Assembly: GCA_937905985.1 (NCBI GenBank)
Contig: CALCWC010000075.1
Location: 1 to 15,730, forward strand
DNA from: an uncultured Verrucomicrobiales bacterium
GTDB taxonomy: Bacteria; Verrucomicrobiota; Verrucomicrobiia; Verrucomicrobiales; Akkermansiaceae
Direction: 5' to 3'
DNA: 15,730 nucleotides
Each line of letters starts with the position of its first letter. Positions within the stretch are counted from its first letter, which is position 1. Below the pieces are notes generated by a model, which was not told the origin of the DNA, did no database searches, and saw only the letters and a list, made by a program, of their open reading frames with translations. Made by a program: the position numbers and the translations under genes. Below, in pieces: positions 12,001 through 15,730 of the stretch.

Positions 12001-15000
12001 TGGAGAGGCAAACCAAGTGGGCCGTCACTGAAACGGGGCGCCTGACCTTCACGGGCAGCGTGGACGGTGCCAAAAAGGACGATATTTGCAACAACGGCAT
12101 CGTTGGCACCAAGAAAACCATTGTCGACAGGCTGGAATTCGCCTTCAATGACCCGTCGAGCAAAGGCGCCTTGGATGCCTCATACGTCGAATATGACGCG
12201 GCGCATCCGAACGGTTTTGCCGTCTCCACGAACACCCTCTCTAACAAAATACTCGCCGAAGCCCCTAGACCGTCGGGGCCGAATCGTTACCTGTACACGT
12301 TGAAATACACCAATACCAGTGATGCCAAGCTCTATGTCAATGCGGCCAACAGCGTCATGGTCCACCTTGGCGACTGCACTTCCGCCAACTCGGCGTTGCA
12401 TGTTGCCAGTGGGAACGTGAACTTCCGCGGCACCCTCACCGCAACAGCCTGCGGGGTGACCGCCGGAAATGCCATCACGGCCGGGGAGAAGGCCCGCCTC
12501 AATTGCGACCTCATCAGCATGACCGCCCAGAATGGCAGTATCGGCTCAGAGGAGAACCGCCTCTACTTCAACGCCGACACCGCCAGTTTCGCGGCCGGGG
12601 GAGACCTCTACCTCGCCCATTTCAGCACGGCCGGGCGGAAAGATGCCAACCAATTGAGCCTGCTGGCCGGGCAAAACATCGACCTGCGTTCTGATGGTGC
12701 CATCAACAGCCTTGACTTGAATGTCTTCAGTTCCGCCATCATTGCGGCTGATGGGCAGATCAACGTGACCGGCGGCCGCGCCGGTGACGCATCGGACAAG
12801 AATCTGGCCCTCATCACCCTCAGCTCGGATAACGCCGGCATCAGCGTGACAGGAGGTGATTTCACCCACGGAATCCTCACCGCCACGGCTGAGCGGGATG
12901 TCAACATCGTCTCCAACATCGCGGATTCCGCGCTCACCCTCGACTACGTGGAAAGCCGCCGGGGGGACGTGTCCATTAATTCGCCCGGCGGCATTTACAC
13001 CGTGCGCTCCGCCGACATGAGCGACCCCAAGGGCGTTGTCAGCTTCGGCAGCTCCACCTCCTATGACAAACAATCCGAGGCGGCGCAGAAGGCGTTTGCG
13101 GATGACTACTACGCCAAGCTGCTGTACTGTGTGCAGCTGTACTACGAGAAGGACGAGGATGGCAAGTACACCCACCGTGCAGCGGACGGCGAGACCTTCT
13201 CCCTGCCGACCGTGGAGAGGGATGAGGAGCTTGCCTCCCTGTACCAAACCTTCGAGGATATCTACAACTCCGGCCAGGGTGACTACCTTGCGGGGGTCAT
13301 GATGGCGCTCAGCGGCACGGATGCCGTGGAGGGCACCGCCTTTAACGACACGGCGGCGGCGCTGAGCTACCTGGCTGCGCACTCCGACAAGCTGCACAAC
13401 TTTGCCGAGGCGTACTACAACAAGGTCATGGCGGAACTCACCCGCGAAATCCGCGATATTTACGTTCCCAACGAGAACATCGACTACGGCCTGTTCAATG
13501 AGTCCACCTACCGCCTCTACTGGTTGCGCGACAGCGAGGGCCGTCTCGTCTACCAGGATGGAAACCGCAATTTCATCAGCCCGAAGGACACCGACGGCCA
13601 GCCCCTGTTCGATGCCGATATGTGCAAGGCCATCACCGCGCAATTCAAGTCCCAGGCCCCGGCCCGCGGGCAAGGCTCCGGCATCTACAAGGCTAAAGAC
13701 AGCGATCTCCTCCAGAACCTTGCCGACGGCTCAAGCGGAAAGGCGTCCGCCTCTATCGTGGCCGGGCAGTTGAAAGACGGCCCCGCCGCCTTCATCGGCG
13801 GCAAGCCCATCGGCGATATGATGCCCACCGTCGGAGCCAAGAACGGCACCGTCACGCTCACCACCGACAAGGAGCACGACATTGGCGACAGCGCGTTCCA
13901 CTTCATCATCAAACCCATTGAGGAAGCGAATGGCAAATTCGTCTATTCCGATTGGGCGCAAGCCTTCCTCTCGGATATCAAGAGGAATGTATGGGAGGGA
14001 GTGCGCGTGGCTGAGAACAAGGCGGAGGGGGAGTTCTACATCACCCTCTCGTCCATGAGCTTCTCCTTGAGCAAGATTGACTCCTTGATCAAGGTCTTCC
14101 TGCAGCATGCGCTGCCCTTGGATATAGAGACGCCAGAGGGCATGAATCTGTGCCGCGTCAGCCTCCGCAACTATTTCGGGGTGGATGCGTCGGATTGGAA
14201 GTTCAAAGGCGGGAACCTGCTTCTCGCCGTCAACGGGGATGTCAAGCTCAGTGATGAAACCATCGAGGCCAACAACCTCTTCCTCTCGTCCACCGGTTCC
14301 ATCTCCGGATCCCTCACAAACACCGGCGGCGGCTACGTCAACCTCTATGCGGACGGAGGCATCGGCTCAAAGGATGAAGCCTTCAGCATCGGCGGAAATT
14401 CCGTCTTCACCCTGGGCAGCGTCGGGGATGTGTTCCTCAATGTCCAAAATGAGGTCGGCATTGGTTCCATCAGTGGCGGGCATGTCTCCGTGGACGCCCG
14501 CAACGGCAACCTGACACCCACCCGCCACGACGGTCTGGATGTAGTGGCCGGGTATATCGACTACTACGGCAACCTGAACACCGGGCTTAGCTTCCGCACC
14601 ACGGGAACAAGCCAGGGAACGGGCGGCCTGCACTGGCACGGCGGCGGCAGTTCCCGCGACCTCGCGTTCAACGCCCTCAACACATCCTACACCTTCTGGT
14701 TTGTGAATGAAAGCGGCATGGATCCCATTGGCAAGGTCAACATCAAATACAGCGGGCATTTCGTGGCCAGCGGGTTGCCGAAAGCCGGGAACGCCGCGTT
14801 CCGCCAGGCCGGCGCGGGTACCAGCGGCCACGTCTTGGAATTCGCCGGGGACCAGGTGTTCGACACCCTGACCCTCGGGGGGGACGGGGCCTACACCGTC
14901 ATCTCCCCGGGAACGCTGACTCTCACCTCCTCCGCCGTCAATATCGGCGGCGATGCCACGTTGCGCCTCGCGGGGATTGGCAGCGTGGATGGCAACCCCA

Positions 15001-15730
15001 TCCACATCGTCAGCACGGGCAACCTCTCCCTCGGCAACTTCAACGCCCCGGATTCCGCCTGCCTGGTGCAGAAGGACCTGGTGATCGACAGCACCGGCGT
15101 CATCACGCTCAATGCGGTCACCAGCACCGGCACCATGGTCCTCAACGGCAGGCGCGGCATCTCCGGCATGGAGCTCAAGGCCCGGCAGATTGTTGCCAAC
15201 AGCCCCGGCGGCGGCGTGTTCCTGAACGCCGACACCGAGGACCTGAGCGGCTCCTCCTGGAATTCCTTCGTGGCGGACCTGGAGCCCCTGGACAACGGCA
15301 CCACCGTCACCATGCATGATATCTCCGCCAACGCCATGACCGCCACGGTGCTCGTCCGCTCCCTCTCCAAGGAGCTGAAGCTGGGCGGCTCCATCTCCGG
15401 TGCCGCGCTGCGGTTCTACAGCACGGGAGACATCGTGCTGATAGGTGGTGACGTGCTGGATTCCGACTATCCCTTCCTGGATGTCCAGAGCAGCCAGAAT
15501 CCCAATGTGGAGACGATGGCGATAGACCCCGTCAATGCGGACCTGCCGGAGCGGTTCGTCTGGGACATCGAGCACAGCTTAGATGACGCCTCGCGGGACA
15601 GCAAGGAGGTGCAGGAGCTGCGCCGCAAGGTGGACGGGGAGGATGAAATCCCCACCGTGCCGGCCCTCCGCTTCTTGGACAAGGACGGCAACACCGTCTC
15701 ACGCGAGCAATACTCCAACCTCATCACCAA
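1..15730 (+). CDS. Giant filamentous-haemagglutinin / LktA-family-like adhesin, partial at both ends
   Basis: One frame (codons starting at base 3) runs through the window without a stop: 5,242 complete codons and no start or stop. The product is rich in Gly, Ala, Thr, Ser, Asn, Asp and Val, poor in Cys, and built of short beta-strand units with turns (GDVTI, GDITI, GDISA, GGALTI), the signature of right-handed beta-solenoid surface proteins. The opening residues resemble the end of a two-partner-secretion haemagglutination domain, so the true start is probably only a few hundred bases upstream and this is the N-terminal and central passenger. Later blocks (DINGEIYSG at 11445, NIDNQTG at 11763, IGS...GDLYL at 12540) are of the kind I associate with LktA-family filamentous adhesins. 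Known relatives are exported through the outer membrane and mediate attachment or aggregation; that role is inferred here. The F. necrophorum protein is about 3,200 residues, so this one is far longer. RTX calcium repeats are absent. Frame and coding status are nearly certain; family membership is good; the exact subfamily is less sure. Confidence 0.95.
3..335 (+). other. C-terminal part of a TPS-type haemagglutination (secretion) domain
   Basis: Residues 5-18 (bases 15-56) read GVINVGSISMSTPT. This matches the segment after the NPNG motif in TPS passengers, where FHA, HpmA and ShlA have a GFINV..xTLTT pattern. It is followed by ISIKGKVNARGTAELRAG (162-215) and VKDGEINTGVKF (222-257), like the 'GxIxIxGxxNA...LxA' strands that close this domain. 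In known TPS proteins this N-terminal beta-helix is recognised by POTRA domains of the TpsB transporter and nucleates folding. The signal peptide, NPNL/NPNG motifs and start codon would lie upstream of the window. The match is by remembered pattern, not by alignment. Confidence 0.7.
336..413 (+). other. Lys/Arg-rich linker between secretion domain and shaft
   Basis: Residues 112-137 contain 11 Lys/Arg and 4 Glu in 26 positions (it begins KKPAKARRVAKAEAREKK) and have no solenoid pattern. The linker separates the TPS-like domain from the first shaft strands (ADIAIFANDVLVDAS). It is probably an exposed, flexible or helical hinge. Its cluster of basic residues could be protease-sensitive or bind polyanions such as glycans, but nothing in the sequence proves either. 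Confidence 0.6.
1050..1100 (+). other. Acidic surface loop
   Basis: Residues 350-366 (SDSDDDRPVAEMEFKSE) interrupt two solenoid strands with a run of Asp and Glu. This is probably a loop protruding from a solenoid turn. Asp-rich loops can bind divalent cations, but no EF-hand or RTX spacing is present. Confidence 0.5.
1266..1379 (+). other. Charged, probably helical insertion
   Basis: Residues 422-459 start with an acidic stretch (QEDDSEEAINEKHQKYLDAY) and continue KQYLNGLD. High Glu/Lys/Gln/Ala with Leu and Tyr at helix-like spacing, and the loss of the Thr/Val/Ile alternation of the flanking strands, suggest an amphipathic helix pair or short coiled coil projecting from the shaft. It sits between ALNATNTEEKK and IGTIDIAATSTAG, both ordinary solenoid units. 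Confidence 0.55.
2583..2765 (+). other. Helix-forming insertion 1 in the shaft
   Basis: Residues 861-921 follow the unit GGDVTISATTRNGQGSN and replace beta repeats with helix-like sequence: KTDVLSKIVKLIPGIQ, IPAKVISQIGIVKFD, and TDKFVKLFVKWAKGKT. Lys and large aliphatic residues are enriched while Gly/Ala/Thr are depleted. The DNA is AT-richer than its surroundings (29 of 60 bases are G/C at 2641-2700). Solenoid strands resume at VPQIGVRVSRASVTF. This could be a small globular subdomain. I recognise no known fold. Confidence 0.55.
3240..3320 (+). other. Acidic loop insertion
   Basis: Residues 1080-1106 read GDEQKVELAELPEGDTGENE and continue DNDTSGR, with 11 Asp/Glu in 27 residues. The loop lies between STIEAKPFMSMSS and GSVMVGMNLLVHEN, both solenoid-like. 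It is probably a disordered surface loop. Confidence 0.5.
3477..3761 (+). other. Helix-forming insertion 2, low-GC
   Basis: Residues 1159-1253 include EAMEFVRDVFAKCITLNLG, DADTVKAFAEYKGILRLIP and NFYKELAGFQNREEAAKFCF. The pattern is amphipathic helices with Phe, Tyr, Leu and two Cys, unlike the shaft. GC falls to 27/60 at 3541-3600, 28/60 at 3601-3660 and 25/60 at 3661-3720, the lowest seen in the window, and codons such as ttt, aaa, ata, tat and gaa become common. The flanks are SASTKNTIVKK and VISNNTLFFGGKAEAKKG. Probably a folded helical subdomain; function unknown. Confidence 0.6.
4008..4175 (+). other. Helix-forming insertion 3
   Basis: Residues 1336-1391 follow the strand ISVNSATK and include DAVGWRDWLKAVQNTGKD and PADFIKAVRGSLLYLSSYQ, with two Trp close together (bases 4035 and 4044). 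The sequence is helix-like, and solenoid units return at SSHASTYIGKTG. Like insertions 1 and 2, it begins directly after a well-formed strand, as expected for a domain looped out of one solenoid turn. Confidence 0.5.
5031..5069 (+). other. Acidic loop
   Basis: Residues 1677-1689 read DAPEQDEDENEEN, eight of thirteen acidic, between two Gly/Ala-rich strands (NVGIAGALKRK and GATVTGTVAANVG). The segment just before it is basic (KRK at 5010-5018). This is probably a flexible loop at a solenoid corner. Confidence 0.5.
5631..5885 (+). other. 85-residue charged insertion
   Basis: Residues 1877-1961 contain no solenoid units and are dominated by Glu, Asp, Asn and Lys: VNRDENGGTSNGED, ASIREELEAAMARNDADKNE, NGKKSDSNEEDLEDW and EEIGETLPEMLDD. 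Part should be helical and part disordered. It splits the strands FSFTLGLGVNMKLTI and FDAGAAIARNVLTM. This is the longest acidic insertion in the window. The charge pattern suits a solvent-exposed or cation-binding element; no known domain is recognised. Confidence 0.6.
6312..6353 (+). repeat. 21-bp tandem duplication (DAKIKSP / DAKIKST)
   Basis: Two direct copies of a 21-base unit, 6312-6332 and 6333-6353, are identical at 20 of 21 bases; the only difference is cct versus act in the last codon. They encode DAKIKSP then DAKIKST, so the reading frame is kept. The near identity, in a gene whose other repeats are highly diverged in DNA, points to recent replication slippage. Confidence 0.9.
7986..8174 (+). 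other. Probable coiled-coil insertion
   Basis: Residues 2662-2724 include ETEQQIKDAAAKIDDEIKGI, AALIKNANIKLTDDG and MGDAERAINSISKEPQ. The Ile/Ala/Leu spacing approximates heptads (I-x2-A-A-x-K-I-x2-E-I), and Gly/Thr/Val strand motifs are absent. The DNA is AT-richer (30/60 G/C at 8101-8160). It sits exactly between the irregular Gly/Ala-rich region and the regular 53-residue array, so it may be a spacer or an antiparallel helical hairpin. Confidence 0.55.
8175..9860 (+). repeat. Array of ~53-residue degenerate solenoid repeats
   Basis: About ten units share the pattern [IVL]-T-[LI]-G-x-[GN]-x3-[IL]-x-A-x2-G-x-[LV]-T-[IL]-x-A followed by about 30 variable residues. The strand positions GDAVILA (8247), GDIFIDA (8406), GSVAIAS (8565), GDVTIKN (8724), SSVNILQ (8880), GALTIAS (9042), KTMTVRA (9198), DSLTLEA (9354) and DFNAKAT (9516) are spaced 53, 53, 53, 52, 54, 52, 52 and 53 residues apart; ASITA follows at 9687, 56-57 residues on. 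The second landmark, TLG-type, gives 53, 53, 52, 54, 52, 54, 52 then 62 residues (8538, 8697, 8856, 9012, 9174, 9330, 9492, 9648, 9834). DNA identity between units is low by eye, so the array is old. Each unit most likely forms two or three rungs of a solenoid. Confidence 0.8.
9861..11171 (+). other. Less regular beta-rich region
   Basis: The 53-residue rhythm fades, although GDTELTA (10050) and GDITIQA (10203) are still 51 residues apart, and GGELIIS follows at 10380. From 10440 the sequence has more charged and aromatic residues (EDGVWVASGSEMLQPLYRIG, KENDRERLYVNPLTLPG, GVDILFADSWMGDAQTEG), suggesting longer loops or a small inserted subdomain between about 10600 and 10960. Strands return with LNLYLKEGVSIRSL, GNLYITGRYEFPYS and HDLVVSGSVNCGNIVFEAGG. 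I recognise no catalytic motif. Confidence 0.55.
11172..11399 (+). other. Non-repeat insertion before the DINGEIYSG block
   Basis: Residues 3724-3799 carry QAMYTGLMEQWESSIPGKIS and KHAQDVVNSSGRGGKSGW, then a Pro/Tyr/Asp-rich stretch (NPSLYKPEDPYTHTYS) and SKAIPARDPKAPTAKG. The first half is likely helical, the second extended or disordered. Solenoid structure resumes with SISASGTVSILAKVVDINGE. An insertion just ahead of this block appears family-typical from memory, but I cannot confirm it. Confidence 0.45.
11400..13064 (+). other. Solenoid segment with DINGxIxSG and NIDNQTG blocks
   Basis: VSILAKVVDINGEIYSGIAN (11421-11480) fits the 'I-x-A-x4-NING-x-I-x-SG' block, and INIDNQTGLDLNIGNVDL (11760-11813) with ITLINRGTGETTTYTPN fits the 'INIDN-x-T-x-x-x-L-x-[IVL]-x-N' block; I associate both with LktA-family giant adhesins. 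Further on come LHVASGNVNFRGTLTATAC (12393), a first IGS motif (12537) and FSSAIIAADGQINVTGGRAG (12729). Around 12930-13020 lie ALTLDYVESRRGDVSINSPG and GIYTVRSADMSD. Part of the passenger shaft, exposed after secretion. Confidence 0.65.
12531..12620 (+). repeat. IGS/GDxYL motif, copy 1
   Basis: NGSIGSEENRLYF at 12531 is followed by GGDLYLAH at 12597-12620. The Ser of IGS and the Asp of GD are 19 residues apart. The same arrangement recurs at 14352-14444 (20 residues), and a looser form occurs at 13875-14048. This is a solenoid strand-turn-strand motif found repeatedly in giant adhesins. Confidence 0.6.
13065..13730 (+). other. 222-residue helix-rich domain inserted in the shaft
   Basis: Residues 4355-4576 lack solenoid units and look globular and mostly alpha-helical: QSEAAQKAFADDYYAKLLYC, VQLYYEKDEDGKY, DEELASLYQTFEDIYNSG, GDYLAGVMMALSG, ALSYLAAHSDKLHNFAEAYY, NKVMAELTREIRDIYVPNEN, STYRLYWLRDSEGRLVYQDG and ADMCKAITAQFKSQAP. 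Tyr, Phe, Leu and Glu are strongly enriched and Gly/Thr/Val alternation disappears. It is preceded by GGIYTVRSADMSDPKGVVSF and followed by solenoid-like ASIVAGQLKDGPAAFIGG. It is the largest non-repeat element in the window. Because it would hang off a secreted stalk it is a candidate binding or effector module, but I recognise no fold or active site. Confidence 0.65.
13731..15542 (+). other. Distal beta-solenoid segment
   Basis: It starts with KNGTVTLTTDKEHDIGDS (13842), a strand pair in the 'P-x-V-x-A-x-x-x-V-x-L' context, followed by a partly helical stretch (SDWAQAFLSDIKRNVWEGVR, MSFSLSKIDSLIKVFLQHAL). Regular units follow: GGNLLLAVNGDVKLS (14208), the second complete IGS motif (14352), ISGGHVSVDARNGNL (14469), DTLTLGGDGAYTVISPG (14862), GDATLRLAGIGS, TGNLSLGNFNAPD, TGVITLNAVTSTGTMVLNG (15093) and STGDIVLIGGDV. 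An aromatic/His patch (GGLHWHGGG, TSYTFWFVNESG) lies at 14622-14715. Structural passenger; binding role possible but unproven. Confidence 0.65.
14352..14444 (+). repeat. IGS/GDxxL motif, copy 2
   Basis: DGGIGSKDEAFSI at 14352 and VGDVFLNV at 14421-14444, with 20 residues between the Ser of IGS and the Asp of GD, repeat the arrangement at 12531-12620. A further IGS follows at 14460 (GIGSISGGHVSVDAR), where it leads directly into the next strand. Confidence 0.6.
15543..15728 (+). other. Charged helical segment at the downstream edge
   Basis: Residues 5181-5242 leave the solenoid pattern: LPERFVWDIEHSLDDASRDS, KEVQELRRKVDGEDEIPT, then LRFLDKDGNTVSREQYSNLI. The Glu/Arg/Lys-rich run is probably a helix. 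Such a change may mark the passage from shaft to a downstream domain or anchor, but the gene continues off the window, so whether it ends in a beta-barrel, another shaft or a soluble tail cannot be seen. Confidence 0.5.

Noticed and set aside
9621..12011. A 796-codon open frame on the minus strand
   Set aside because: It lies wholly opposite the + strand frame, which shows convincing solenoid repeats and insertions here. The minus-strand translation is Gly/Val/His/Asp-rich without domain features. GC-rich third positions remove stop codons from the opposite strand, so long antisense frames are expected.
1..15730. RTX leukotoxin identity (suggested by the name LktA in F. necrophorum and Mannheimia)
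   Set aside because: No GGxGxDxxx nonapeptide repeats are seen. The resemblance is to the filamentous adhesin-like leukotoxin of Fusobacterium, not to the RTX toxin that shares the symbol.
1..15730. Promoters, ribosome-binding sites, terminators, tRNA or other RNA genes
   Set aside because: Everything is inside one coding frame. I saw no convincing hairpin plus T-run, tRNA-like cloverleaf or other RNA signal on either strand.

Overview
The whole window is one protein-coding gene read on the + strand. Its frame is open from base 3 to base 15728 with no in-frame stop, and neither its start nor its end lies inside the window. That gives at least 5,242 codons of one giant, secreted, repeat-built surface protein. 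I checked the codon phase at many points (near bases 1263, 5643, 8040, 10860, 12240 and 15663) and it never shifts. There is no intergenic DNA, RNA gene, mobile element, promoter or terminator that I can support. Codon n starts at base 3n, so window residue number = base/3.

The protein looks like a filamentous-haemagglutinin-type adhesin, most like the very large 'LktA-family filamentous adhesins' (relatives of the Fusobacterium necrophorum leukotoxin/adhesin). Evidence is its opening segment, which matches the end of the two-partner-secretion (TPS) haemagglutination domain, the dominance of short beta-strand/turn units of the GDVTI-x-A type, Gly/Ala-rich segments that alternate with them, and late-passenger motifs (DINGxIxSG, NIDNQTG, IGS-...-GDxxL). 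Such a protein implies a diderm (Gram-negative-type) bacterium with a type V secretion system. The DNA is GC-rich (individual 60-base lines I counted range from 42% to 67% GC) with strong C/G preference at third positions. I cannot name the taxon; host-associated anaerobes such as Negativicutes, Fusobacteriota, Lentisphaerota/Verrucomicrobiota or Desulfovibrionales are all plausible.

Layout. 3-335: tail of the TPS-like domain. 336-413: Lys/Arg-rich linker. 414-2582: beta-solenoid with small acidic or helical insertions. 2583-4175: beta-solenoid interrupted by three helix-forming, AT-richer insertions and one acidic loop. 4176-7985: Gly/Ala-rich repeats with an acidic loop and an 85-residue charged insertion. 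7986-8174: probable coiled coil. 8175-9860: a regular array of about 53-residue degenerate repeats. 9860-11399: irregular beta-rich region with an insertion. 11400-13064: beta-solenoid with the NIDNQTG-type block. 13065-13730: a 222-residue helix-rich probable globular domain. 13731-15542: beta-solenoid with IGS motifs. 15543-15728: a charged, probably helical segment running off the end.

The expected architecture is N-terminal secretion domain, then a long stiff beta-solenoid shaft carrying non-solenoid insertions that could be the binding or effector parts. A TpsB-type outer-membrane transporter gene or a C-terminal beta-barrel would be expected outside the window. The most noteworthy features are the 53-residue periodic array, the helix-rich domain at 13065-13730, and the cluster of compositionally distinct helical insertions at 2583-4175.
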